Shown piece by piece: positions 44,036 through 52,233 of a DNA stretch of 52,233 nucleotides; position 1 is the stretch's first letter; each line of letters begins with the position of its first letter. The notes below the pieces were generated by a model that had not been told where the DNA came from, ran no database searches, and saw only the letters and a list, made by a program, of their open reading frames with translations. Both the position numbers and the translations under genes were made by a program. This stretch comes from DMER64 sp964542305 (GTDB lineage: Bacteria > Bacteroidota > Bacteroidia > Bacteroidales > UBA932), in the NCBI GenBank assembly GCA_964542305.1, contig CAZITX010000018.1, forward strand, positions 1 through 52,233, written 5' to 3'.

Positions 44036-47000
44036 TTAGAAAGTAAGATTTATACCCAGTGTGTAGATCTTGGATTGAGGATATACCCCGCGGTCAATAC
44101 CCAATGAGGTTCCGCCCGAAGCGATCTCCGGATCAAACCCGGAATAATTGGTAAACGTTAGCACGTTCTCTCCTGCTACGTAGATTCTCAAATTGGAAAT
44201 GAAGATCTTGCGGGTCAGGTGGGACGGCAGGGTGTAACCCAATTGGATGTTTTTCAAACGAAGGTAGGAACCGTCTTCTACCCAGAGGTCTGAAGCACGC
44301 CAGTTTTCGTTGGCACTTTCATAAGAGAAACGCGGGATCCTGTTGGAAGTGTTTTCTCCCGTCCAGCGGTTCATCATGTATGACGGCAGGTTAATGTAAT
44401 AAAGGTCAGTACGACGTGTGACGTTGTATACGTCCACCCCGTAAACACCCTGGAAGAATGCGTTGAAATCAAGTCCTTTCCAGTTGAATCCCAGATTGAA
44501 GCCGATACTCCAGTCCGGCATTCCTTTACCTATCATAGTGCGGTCATCATCATTTATGACGCCATTATTGTCTAAGTCAACAAAACGAACGTCGCCGGGT
44601 TGGGCGTTGGGCTGTATGCCGGCCTCAACTTCTGCCCAGTTCTGGAACAATCCGTCTGTTTTCCATCCGTAGAAGAAGGGGAAAGGATATCCGTTCTGTG
44701 CACGGGTAAGTGTCCCTATCTTGTGGGAGTCGTAATTCTGCCATCCGTTCTCATTTCCCAGTTCAACCAGGAGGTTGTTCAGGTATGTCGCATTTGCGCC
44801 AATATTGAAATGAGCATCACCCAGGCTGAAACGGTATCTGAAATCGAATTCCCATCCGCTGTTGTCCATGATACCAACGTTCCCGGTGGGAGCGCTGTCA
44901 CCGGAATAAGCCGGCACAGGAATATCCATGAGCATACCTGTGGTGCGTTTTTTATACCAGTCTACAGAGAAAGTCAGTGCATCCCTGAAAAATCCAAGGT
45001 CAAGACCAATGTCTGTCTGGGTGGATTCTTCCCATCGAATGTCGGCATTGGCAAACCCGTTGGGTTTTGCGCCGGTGCTGACAACACCGGGATTCCCGAA
45101 AGGATAGTTATTCCCCGAGGCCATGGTGGTGGTGTAACGGAACTGACCTATGGATTCGTTCCCGTTTTTCCCCCAGGAAGCCCTTAATTTACCGCTGGTT
45201 AACCAACCTGAGACGCCTTCCATGAAAGACTCGTTGGAGAAATTCCATCCTACTGATGCGGATGGGAATATGGCATACAGGTTGTTAGGCCCAAAGTTGG
45301 AAGAACCATCCCTGCGCACCGTAGCCTGGAACATGTATCTTTCAGCGTAGTTGTAACTAACACGGGCAAATAAAGAAGAAAGCCGGTGGGGTGTGTAAAC
45401 GTAACCTCCCGCGGTCTGGTACTCCTGTGTTCCCGTTGCAAATCCCATATTGGCTTTATAAGGGTCTTCTTCCTGCAGGTAGCGGTTTCCACCAGACAGG
45501 TTCTGCCCCATATTGCTTTGTGCAGACTGACCTACCAGAGCCTGGATAAAGTGGGATCCAAATTGGTTTTCATAAGAAAGCACGTTTTCCACCTGCCATA
45601 CCAAAGAACGGTTCATGGATGACCATACTTCAGAGTATTCCCGGAAGTTTTTAGTGGAAAGAAAATACGCGGGGCTCCATCCGTCGCTTCCCCAGAATGA
45701 AAGATCGGTTCCCAGAGAGCTCCGGAATTTCAGATTGTCCCAGATGCCCATCTCGGCCCAGAAATTCGAAACAAATTTGTCCGAGTTTCCTTTAGATCCG
45801 GGCAGGCTTAAAGAGGCCAGCGGGTTTACCATTTCGTTGTATATACTCCCTTCCACGATGCTGAAAGGTTTCCCGTTCCGGGGATCTTTCACGGCTGTGG
45901 GATGCTCGGCAAGGAGCGTTTCGGGATCGTCATCATAAACCTGCAGGGTGGGAGCCATGCCCAACGCCGAGCCCAGGGGACCGCCGAATTCCGAGTTGGT
46001 GGTAATTCCGTAGGAAGTGCTCCTGGAATAGGCAATGTTCATACCCATAGTGAATTTGTGCAGGAAATTCCGGCGGGCAGACTGGTCCATTAGGTTATAC
46101 GTGGTATTGGTACGCAATGTCAGACGTTCGTAATTGGAACGGTTGAAATTACCACCCACAATACCATCTTGTTTGTAGTATCCTCCGGAGATGTAATAAT
46201 TTACCTTGTCGGAGGCACCGCTGACGGTCAACTGATGGTTGATCTGTGGCGCGTTGTAATTAAATATTTCTTTTTGCCAGTCAGTTCCCTCTCCCAGGGA
46301 ATACGGATCGTTGTATACAGGTGCTTTTCCCTGTGCCAGATGTCCTTCATTCATCAGGATCGCGTATTCGGTGGCATTCAGAACATCATATTCTTTCCAG
46401 GGATTCTGGAAACCGTATGAGAAATCATAAGTAACGCGTGCAGTGCCTTTTTGTCCCGATTTTGTGGTAACCAGGATAACTCCGTTGGCTGCACGTGCTC
46501 CGTACACGGCACCGGATGCCGCGTCTTTCAGTACTTCAATGGATTGAATATCCGAAGGGTTCAGGTAATCGATTCCTCCGCCTATGGGCATTCCGTCAAC
46601 AATGTACAAAGGTTCGGAATTGTTGATCGTACCTACACCACGTACACGTACGCGTGCAGAAGCTCCGGGTTGTCCGGAGGAGGAAGTGACCGTTACTCCG
46701 GAAGTTAATCCTTTCAGAGCATTGTCAATACGTACCGGAGCGACGTTTTTAAGGTCATCGGAAGAGACTTTTGCAATTGAGGCCGTTACCACACTCTTTT
46801 TCTGAGTGCCGTAACCGACAACCACAACTTCTTCAAGTAATTCGGAATCTTCTTCCATCGTTACATTAATAACGGCTGCTCCCGTAACGGGGATGGTTTG
46901 AGTTTTATAGCCTATGTAAGAGAAAAGAAGGTTGCTTCCGACAGATACCTCCAGGGAGTAATATCCGTCAATATCGGTAGAAACCGCATTTGAAGTGTTC

Positions 47001-47128
47001 TCTTCCATCACATAAACTCCGGGAAGGGACATTCCGTCCGTCCCGGTAACCGTACCGCTCACTTTCACGGTTTGGGCGTAAAGTGAACAGCTTAGTCCTA
47101 AAAACAAAAGGGTCAGTAGCTTTTTCAT
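44036..47128 (-). CDS. susC: SusC/RagA family TonB-dependent outer-membrane transporter
   Basis: The 1030-residue protein has a signal peptide (1-18), a CarboxypepD_reg-like domain (about 22-95, VKVSGTVTGTDGMSLPGVYV), a plug domain with the SusC mark VVVVGYGTQKKSVVTASI near 99-116 and a beta-barrel ending in aromatic LTF. No STN domain is present, so it does not signal through an anti-sigma factor. It imports glucan oligosaccharides in the SusCD complex. Confidence 0.96.
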   Translation of the reverse strand: MKKLLTLLFLGLSCSLYAQTVKVSGTVTGTDGMSLPGVYVMEENTSNAVSTDIDGYYSLEVSVGSNLLFSYIGYKTQTIPVTGAAVINVTMEEDSELLEEVVVVGYGTQKKSVVTASIAKVSSDDLKNVAPVRIDNALKGLTSGVTVTSSSGQPGASARVRVRGVGTINNSEPLYIVDGMPIGGGIDYLNPSDIQSIEVLKDAASGAVYGARAANGVILVTTKSGQKGTARVTYDFSYGFQNPWKEYDVLNATEYAILMNEGHLAQGKAPVYNDPYSLGEGTDWQKEIFNYNAPQINHQLTVSGASDKVNYYISGGYYKQDGIVGGNFNRSNYERLTLRTNTTYNLMDQSARRNFLHKFTMGMNIAYSRSTSYGITTNSEFGGPLGSALGMAPTLQVYDDDPETLLAEHPTAVKDPRNGKPFSIVEGSIYNEMVNPLASLSLPGSKGNSDKFVSNFWAEMGIWDNLKFRSSLGTDLSFWGSDGWSPAYFLSTKNFREYSEVWSSMNRSLVWQVENVLSYENQFGSHFIQALVGQSAQSNMGQNLSGGNRYLQEEDPYKANMGFATGTQEYQTAGGYVYTPHRLSSLFARVSYNYAERYMFQATVRRDGSSNFGPNNLYAIFPSASVGWNFSNESFMEGVSGWLTSGKLRASWGKNGNESIGQFRYTTTMASGNNYPFGNPGVVSTGAKPNGFANADIRWEESTQTDIGLDLGFFRDALTFSVDWYKKRTTGMLMDIPVPAYSGDSAPTGNVGIMDNSGWEFDFRYRFSLGDAHFNIGANATYLNNLLVELGNENGWQNYDSHKIGTLTRAQNGYPFPFFYGWKTDGLFQNWAEVEAGIQPNAQPGDVRFVDLDNNGVINDDDRTMIGKGMPDWSIGFNLGFNWKGLDFNAFFQGVYGVDVYNVTRRTDLYYINLPSYMMNRWTGENTSNRIPRFSYESANENWRASDLWVEDGSYLRLKNIQLGYTLPSHLTRKIFISNLRIYVAGENVLTFTNYSGFDPEIASGGTSLGIDRGVYPQSKIYTLGINLTF

Positions 47129-47262
47129 GCTGTTTTGTTTTAGATTTGGTAATTTTATGTTAGATTGGTTAGAAATTATAAGCTCAGGTTAATAATTTTT
47201 TAAAATTAGAAATTAAAACTCCTTCTTTTTTTTAATGTGGCAATTTAGTGGACTTGCGCACA

Positions 47263-47300
47263 GGAAAAATAAAACAAACCCCTGTGAATCAGGGGCTTGT
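47263..47300 (-). terminator. Rho-independent terminator after the DUF6377 regulator gene
   Basis: Arms 47290-47300 and 47274-47284 pair over 11 positions with one mismatch (core CCCCTG/CAGGGG, 5-nt loop). On the minus strand it is followed by GTTTTATTTTT. It separates the regulator transcript from susC. Confidence 0.8.
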
Positions 47301-47328
47301 GTTTTCTTTGTGCGATAAAAAAGTGGAT

Positions 47329-48981
47329 TTAAAGGGTTGCGACCCGGTCTTCAAAGTCATCCCGGGAACCTATGGCGGCATTTTTTATTTTAGCCCTGTA
47401 ATTGTAAATGGTGTTGACTGAATACCTGAGCAGGGCCGCAATTCTTCCTGAATCTTTAATGCCGAGTCTTATCAGGGCAAAGATCCGCAGCTCGGTATTG
47501 AGCAATTCGCCTTTCTTCAATACGATCCGTTCTTCAGGAATTAGCAGATCGTTGAAATCATCTACAAAACTTGGATACAGTTCAAGGAAAGCCGTGTCAA
47601 AAGTCCTGTAGAAATTGGCTATTTCTTTATCAGCCCATTCCGTATTGCTGAGCTCTTCTTCCAGGTCTTGCACCTTGCCGTACCGGATGCTTCGTCTGAC
47701 CTGGGCACGAAACTCCTTCATTTTGTCCAGGTTGTCCGATAATATTGCCAGAAAAAGACCAATGTATCCTTCTTTGACCCGGTTGGATTCCGCTATCTGG
47801 TGATTAAGTCTTTGCAATTTTTCATTGACAAGGTTCAGCTCCTTGTTTTGGGAGACAATGCGTTTGTTGATAACGCGTAATGATTTGTGGGCTCTTATGG
47901 TACGCCGGGTTTGTTTTACCAGGTAACCAATGGCAAAGATCAAAATGAGCAACAGGGCACTGATAGAGATTAAAAATGCTTTAACCCGCCTGGTCTGCGC
48001 CACTTGTTTTTCCTGGTATGCTTTTTCAATTTGAGGCAACACCCCGGCTACCTGCCAGGGCCGGAGTTTGGCATTGTAAAACAAGGCATCGGCCAAAGAA
48101 ATGTCTATGTATCTGAAAGCCCTTTCAATATTTCCCCCCGTTTCAAACAAAACAGTGGCCAGCCTGGTGAGTGAGGCATGGTCCTTTACGGCAGACTGAA
48201 TATCGGCCATGGCAGAACGGGCCAGCCATTCCATTTGATTGTTGACATCTCCCCGGTTCTGATAAACGGTAGACAGATGGTAGGCATAGATGGCATATTG
48301 GTGGGATGATTCTTTGTGACGGGAAACCAATATATGTGACAGGCTGTCAGCAAGGTCCAGGTTTTCCTGTTCGTAAGCTTCCTGGAACCTGTAATAAAGA
48401 TGCTCGTCAGATTGTCTATCAAGTAGTGCCAAAATCTTTCCCCGGTAGTAGTTTTTTCTGGCCTGTGACATGAGTTTGGTGGCAGGATCGGTGGAATACT
48501 CAGAGAGTTCGGCTGCCAGGCGTTGTAAAGCGGCATAGTATTCCGGAAGTAGTGACGGATCCAGCTGAAGGGAGTCGATCTCGTTGTACAAAATATCCCC
48601 GGATTCAAAAAAACTCCCTGATGTGGCAAAGATTAACCCGCGACGGATCTGGGATTCGTCTCTGTATTTCCTGTTATCCAGCGTGCTTGCCAGGTTGGCG
48701 GAAATTTCAATATAATGCAAGGTGGAATCAAAATTGTAGGCTTTGTATTCGTCAATAATCTGCTGGTAAAAGCCGTAACGTTGTTCCGGAGAAAGGTCCT
48801 GGTATTGCAAAACACTTTTCAACGCATTGATACGTTGAACCCGGTTTTGCTCATAGGTGGAACGTAATTCCAGTTGCTTGTCCAACATATCCAGCAGCCG
48901 GTTCAAGGGCTGCCTGTTTTCTCCGTACAGCAGCAGGGCAGAGAAAACCAGGCAGATGGCTGTTAGACTGTGGCGTTTCAT
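47329..48981 (-). CDS. DUF6377/TPR membrane regulator of the PUL
   Basis: The 550-residue protein has a signal sequence, an extracytoplasmic helical/TPR region (about 25-325), one membrane helix (about 336-358) and a cytoplasmic DUF6377 region with a coiled-coil (HKSLRVINKRIVSQNKELNLVNEKLQ type heptads). The C-terminal helix-turn-helix (TELRIFALIRLGIKDSGRIAALLRYSVNTIYNYRAKIKN) resembles LuxR/GerE HTH. I choose ATG 48981 at the signal peptide. It lies upstream of susC behind a terminator and probably controls it, as in other Bacteroidota PULs. Confidence 0.88.
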   Translation of the reverse strand: MKRHSLTAICLVFSALLLYGENRQPLNRLLDMLDKQLELRSTYEQNRVQRINALKSVLQYQDLSPEQRYGFYQQIIDEYKAYNFDSTLHYIEISANLASTLDNRKYRDESQIRRGLIFATSGSFFESGDILYNEIDSLQLDPSLLPEYYAALQRLAAELSEYSTDPATKLMSQARKNYYRGKILALLDRQSDEHLYYRFQEAYEQENLDLADSLSHILVSRHKESSHQYAIYAYHLSTVYQNRGDVNNQMEWLARSAMADIQSAVKDHASLTRLATVLFETGGNIERAFRYIDISLADALFYNAKLRPWQVAGVLPQIEKAYQEKQVAQTRRVKAFLISISALLLILIFAIGYLVKQTRRTIRAHKSLRVINKRIVSQNKELNLVNEKLQRLNHQIAESNRVKEGYIGLFLAILSDNLDKMKEFRAQVRRSIRYGKVQDLEEELSNTEWADKEIANFYRTFDTAFLELYPSFVDDFNDLLIPEERIVLKKGELLNTELRIFALIRLGIKDSGRIAALLRYSVNTIYNYRAKIKNAAIGSRDDFEDRVATL

Positions 48982-48991
48982 GATAAGTGGG

Positions 48992-50356
48992 TTAGAACAT
49001 ATAGCCAAGCATAATGTACAAACCGGTGTTTCCGTCCTGTTTGTTTAGTGCTTTCGCAAAATCTACCGATAAAATGAAGTTTTCATTCATAGCTACCTTC
49101 AAGCCGGCACCGGCACTCATATGAAATCCGTCTTCCGAGGTAAAGAAATCGTTGTAGTCAACGCCCGAGGCAGCCGTCAGGGCACGCAATTCAGTCTCGG
49201 AACGGTTCAGTTCCACCGGATCCGTAATGTATCCTATGTCAAACAGGGGATTGATACCAACATAAAATGCCTGGCGGGCTATCCTGAACGATACCAGTTT
49301 TACTCTCAATTCAACATTAGCGTATGCATACCCGTCACCGGTAACACGGTTACGTACAATACCCCGCAGGCTGTTGGCACCACCAAGCATTTCGTAATTG
49401 GCCCGTTTGGTGAACAAGGTAGCCATATAATTTTTCATATAGAAGGGCGTGTTTCCCCAGAGGGATCCCTGATACCCCAGGCGATAGGCAAAAATGATGT
49501 TGTCCCTCCATACAGGGACGTAATGACGGAAAGAAGCATTCAGAGTAAGGTGGTTGTATTCTTTCTGTTCTCCAAAGGCTCCAAAATATGTAAGAAAAGC
49601 ATCGGCCCAAATACCCCGGTTGGGATTGTTGGGACGGTTGCGGGTATCAAATGTAAGGCCGGCCCTCACAAACGGATGGGTTCCCCCGTTAAGTTCGTTG
49701 TCTTTGATCAGGCCCCAGTCTTTATAGTAGTTGTACAGGGTGGGCTGTTGATCCGTGGTAGGGAGTTTTTTATCCTCGTCCTTGTTACGGTTCAAAAACT
49801 CTATGTTCACTTCATCGGCCCCGTAATGAAACACACCCAGACCTGCATTCCAGTAAAGATTTCCGGCAAGGGTACCCTGGAAATCCGCAGTAGAACGGAA
49901 GAAATTTTTCTTCATTTTATAGAAAGCGCGTGACAGATAGCCTGTCTCTCCGGTTTTTCCCCATTCCGGGTTGTAAACGGAACGGTACCCGTTAAAGCCC
50001 AAAAAGTCAGCCATTGCTTCAGGCACATAACTCAGGTCAAAAGTGACACGGACTCCCGGGATCAGGTATTTGGAATCGTAGAAGAAACGGAAAAGTCCGG
50101 AGCGCTTTGTTGTATAATTGGCTTCAACGTACATCAGGTGTTTGTACTGGGGAAAAGTGGAACCGTCCCCGTAATAATATACCTCTGCCAGGGCCCCGTA
50201 CTGGAAACCCAGGTCGGTGTCGTACCCTATGCTGGGCAAGGCCCCGAAGGTCCAGCCTTTTTTAACGATTGAGGTGCTGTCTTTTTGAGCTGCGGCGGTG
50301 TTTGCCGTAATAAAGCAAAGCAGCATAATTATCAATAAACGACACGTTTTTTTCAT
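48992..50356 (-). CDS. Omp85/BamA-superfamily beta-barrel without POTRA domains
   Basis: The 454-residue protein has a signal peptide (about 1-23, ANTAAAQ) and a beta-barrel domain with the Omp85 VRGY-type loop written as GGANSLRGIVRNRV, followed by the YAYANVELRVKL strand. It ends in Phe (YMF), as barrel proteins do. POTRA domains are not visible, so it is a stand-alone surface-antigen barrel rather than a BamA. It follows the DUF819 gene by 17 bases and precedes the regulator by 10 bases. Confidence 0.85.
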   Translation of the reverse strand: MKKTCRLLIIMLLCFITANTAAAQKDSTSIVKKGWTFGALPSIGYDTDLGFQYGALAEVYYYGDGSTFPQYKHLMYVEANYTTKRSGLFRFFYDSKYLIPGVRVTFDLSYVPEAMADFLGFNGYRSVYNPEWGKTGETGYLSRAFYKMKKNFFRSTADFQGTLAGNLYWNAGLGVFHYGADEVNIEFLNRNKDEDKKLPTTDQQPTLYNYYKDWGLIKDNELNGGTHPFVRAGLTFDTRNRPNNPNRGIWADAFLTYFGAFGEQKEYNHLTLNASFRHYVPVWRDNIIFAYRLGYQGSLWGNTPFYMKNYMATLFTKRANYEMLGGANSLRGIVRNRVTGDGYAYANVELRVKLVSFRIARQAFYVGINPLFDIGYITDPVELNRSETELRALTAASGVDYNDFFTSEDGFHMSAGAGLKVAMNENFILSVDFAKALNKQDGNTGLYIMLGYMF

Positions 50357-50373
50357 ATTTCAGGTTGTTAGTA

Positions 50374-51564
50374 TTATCCAATCCATTTTAAGATCCCGGC
50401 AAGGAAGGTTCCCAGGTATGTTCCGCAGGCATAACCTACCAGGCCAATGATGATACCGTTGACCAGAACTTTTCTGTTGTTCATGGCAGCGGCAATAGGG
50501 GGGACAAAGGGAGGAGAAAACAATAAAGCAATGTGGGAGACTGTAAAAAGATCCCCTTCCACACGGAAGATCCGGGCAAAAAGCAAATGGAGCAATATTG
50601 AAAAGACAAGAACAAAAGCAATCATTGTCAACAGATTCAGGCTTTCCCGGCTGAACAGGGTGTGTATGTCGAACATAGAGGCAATTACTATGCTGAAGAT
50701 CAGAATGAAATACATACCAAACTCAAAGGTCTTGGGTATTTCCCGGATTCTCTTCCAAAAGGATGCGGTTATGGCCAGGGTAGTTATGGTTAAAATGATG
50801 ATCAGTTCATTTAGTCCCATTCCTGCAAGCATGGATATGCCTGCTCCAATTCCAAGACAGACAATGGCAAGAAGAAAAGATACGAAAAGTTTCCTGCGGA
50901 TTTTCTTTTTGAACATTCCCGAATAATCCTCAAACTTTTCTTTATTCACTTCTGCGTCAGTATCATTGGGAACATCAACGGCAATTTCCTTTGCTTTTGC
51001 AAAAGGTAAAATTTTACGGATAATTTTATATCCTCCCGAAAGGAAGAACAGGATCAGGAAAAAGGACAGTGCGGTATCGAATGTCTGTACCAGTATATAG
51101 GTGTCATAATCTACATTCAGGACTTGTTTTAATGAAGCAAAGTTCAATACGCCTCCCGTATACATCCCTACCAGCATACCGCTGGTCTTCCATAAATCGG
51201 GGATATTGGTTTCACGGAATATGAAATAGGCAACGGTAATGGTGATCAGGATTGAAATAATGCCCGCCACCAGGGTTGCGAAGGTTTTTTTCAGGGTCCT
51301 GAACCACAGGGTGAAGTGGGAGGAAAACAACATCAGGGGGATGGCAAGGGGAACGGTCAGGTTCATAACCCAGGTTTGCAGACTCATAAGGACCTCTGTT
51401 TCTTCTGCCGGAGCCTTCATCAATCCGGAAAAAGCCATGATCAGACCTACCGCATAAGCCAGCATGACCGTTCCGATCTTTGAAAAGAACCGGGAATGCT
51501 GGTACAGGTATATGATCAGAAGGGGGGCTGCAATATAGATCAGTGCTATAAGATATACTCTCAT
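50374..51564 (-). CDS. DUF819 family membrane protein
   Basis: The 396-residue protein has about ten hydrophobic segments with the family patterns VGMYTGGVLNFASL near 135-148 and GYACGTYLGTFLAG at the C-terminus. A hydrophilic loop of about 40 residues lies in the middle. Function in the family is unknown; it is thought to be a transporter. It has its own -7 box, and the Omp85-like and regulator genes follow closely, so it may lead that transcript. Confidence 0.9.
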   Translation of the reverse strand: MRVYLIALIYIAAPLLIIYLYQHSRFFSKIGTVMLAYAVGLIMAFSGLMKAPAEETEVLMSLQTWVMNLTVPLAIPLMLFSSHFTLWFRTLKKTFATLVAGIISILITITVAYFIFRETNIPDLWKTSGMLVGMYTGGVLNFASLKQVLNVDYDTYILVQTFDTALSFFLILFFLSGGYKIIRKILPFAKAKEIAVDVPNDTDAEVNKEKFEDYSGMFKKKIRRKLFVSFLLAIVCLGIGAGISMLAGMGLNELIIILTITTLAITASFWKRIREIPKTFEFGMYFILIFSIVIASMFDIHTLFSRESLNLLTMIAFVLVFSILLHLLFARIFRVEGDLFTVSHIALLFSPPFVPPIAAAMNNRKVLVNGIIIGLVGYACGTYLGTFLAGILKWIG

Positions 51565-51568
51565 AGCA

Positions 51569-51576
51569 CAAAGATA
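51569..51576 (-). promoter_or_regulatory. -7 promoter box of DUF819, leaderless, abutting an upstream terminator
   Basis: TATCTTTG on the minus strand, four bases before ATG 51564. Its first base is the last of the T-tract of the terminator for the lyase gene. Confidence 0.6.
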
Positions 51577-51620
51577 AAAAAAAACGGCACTTCCCTTTCC
51601 CTGCGAAAAGGAAAATGCCG
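51576..51620 (-). terminator. Strong rho-independent terminator of the lyase gene
   Basis: A 16-bp uninterrupted stem including G-U wobbles (51605-51620 with 51585-51600, loop of four bases GCAG on the minus strand) is followed by nine T on the minus strand (51584-51576). Confidence 0.9.
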
Positions 51621-51627
51621 CTCTTTG

Positions 51628-52233
51628 TCAAAGACTGTCTCCGAAGTCTTTGCGGAACTTATCTACCAGCCTGGCAGGCCAATCTTCAACGGGTTCCAGG
51701 GACCCCATAAAGAAACGCAGAACAGGCGGTTCGTAGGTAAAGCGAAGACCTCCTATAAGACGGCGGTTGTGGAACAGCCATTCCAGGCGGTCCATGCTGT
51801 ACATTACCTGTGATAGCGTAAAGACACGCCTGGGCAGCGCCAGTCGCAGGAGCTCCACATCGGCAAGGACTTCATTCCCGTTTTCATCCCTGGCACTCGA
51901 TACCGATCCCCGTTCCATGCCTCTGACCCCGGAACACAAATAAAAAGCCGCGGCAAGAGCTCCGGCCGGGTACTGTTCCTGGGGTATGTGATCACAAAAT
52001 TGCATGGCATCCACATGTGCGCCTAGTACTCCCGGAGGAGTAACCATAGGTATTCCCTTATCCATACAGCCGTTAACCATAAAACGAATAAACTCAGGAC
52101 TTTGTCCTATCATTGTTTCATCAAGGGTTTCGTAAAGACCTACAGCCATGGCTTCGATTTCCCGGATGGATATACCTACATAAGTCAGAATGCCTTCGTA
52201 AAGAGGTATCAGAGCTTCCATTTTTTGATATAT
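51628..52233 (-). CDS. Tyrosine phenol-lyase-like beta-eliminating lyase, 5' part beyond window
   Basis: The last ~201 residues are visible; the frame is open to the right edge (codons before Met at 52221 read in frame), so the PLP-lysine domain is outside. The C-terminal domain matches tryptophanase/tyrosine phenol-lyase: LYEGILTYVGISIREIEAMAVGL, GVLGAHVDA, SGVRGMERGSVSSARDENG, LRLALPRRVFT, and YEPPVLRFFMGSLEP. The residue after Arg in VLRFF is Phe, as in tyrosine phenol-lyase (F448), where tryptophanase has His463. Also MERG is TPL-like. This points to a tyrosine or other amino-acid lyase. Confidence 0.88.
   Translation of the reverse strand: MYQKMEALIPLYEGILTYVGISIREIEAMAVGLYETLDETMIGQSPEFIRFMVNGCMDKGIPMVTPPGVLGAHVDAMQFCDHIPQEQYPAGALAAAFYLCSGVRGMERGSVSSARDENGNEVLADVELLRLALPRRVFTLSQVMYSMDRLEWLFHNRRLIGGLRFTYEPPVLRFFMGSLEPVEDWPARLVDKFRKDFGDSL

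Noticed and set aside
49121..49933. Open frame of 270 codons on the plus strand opposite the Omp85-like gene
   Set aside because: Shadow of a coding region on the other strand; sequence lacks a family pattern.

Overview
The window reads as Bacteroidota chromosome, most likely order Bacteroidales. The evidence is a SusC/SusD polysaccharide-utilization locus, BACON and fimbrillin-like surface lipoproteins, families largely confined to this phylum (DUF4943, DUF6377), Bacteroidota-type -7 boxes (TAnnTTTG), few visible Shine-Dalgarno sequences, and an enzyme set (radical SAM proteins, AsnA, FabK, a tyrosine phenol-lyase-like enzyme) that suits an anaerobe. Coding density is very high and no gene-free stretch exceeds 300 bases. 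I saw no tRNA, rRNA, CRISPR array, insertion sequence or phage gene.

1-12 kb: mixed housekeeping and accessory genes. They include an N-terminally clipped RibD-like reductase, a nitrilase-family amidase and a lipoprotein with two retropepsin domains. A six-gene leftward run follows (SDR, epimerase, DUF5684 membrane protein, secreted nuclease, acetyltransferase, cobO), then OsmC, a CPBP membrane protease and YjbQ. Next is a complete AmmeMemoRadiSam set: amrS and a MEMO-AMMECR1 fusion, tail to tail and sharing one CTAG as both stop codons. A PhzF relic sits between tpx and a DUF4943 lipoprotein.

12-28 kb: an SDR plus ERG4/ERG24-like membrane reductase pair. A four-gene operon (19.3-14.0 kb region, leftward) joins three exported proteins (FN3/BACON lipoprotein, fimbrillin-like lipoprotein, M6 metallopeptidase) to a HemW/ChuW-like radical SAM enzyme. 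An AbgT transporter follows, then a phospholipid module (CDP-alcohol phosphatidyltransferase, TauE permease, CdsA-like), a cupin lipoprotein, a zinc-ribbon protein divergent from a membrane-anchored propeller protein that may be a regulator, and a DUF2807 lipoprotein.

28-37 kb: a fatty-acid synthesis cluster fabH-fabK-fabF-fabZ (no fabD, fabG or acpP here), asnA, a metallo-beta-lactamase-fold hydrolase, DUF456, a PlsC-type acyltransferase and a BASS-family transporter.

37-52 kb: a beta-glucan utilization locus, susC-susD-SGBP-GH16-GH3. The SGBP carries three tandem copies of an approximately 157-residue module. Just upstream on the same strand, behind a strong terminator, is a TPR/DUF6377 membrane regulator, preceded by an Omp85-like barrel, a DUF819 transporter and a partial beta-eliminating lyase cut by the right edge.

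A cross-cutting signal is that at least nine genes have a -7 box ending only 4-7 nt before the start codon, which predicts leaderless or near-leaderless mRNAs. The most unusual units are the protease/fimbrillin/radical SAM operon, the propeller-TM protein, the tandem retropepsin and the PhzF relic.
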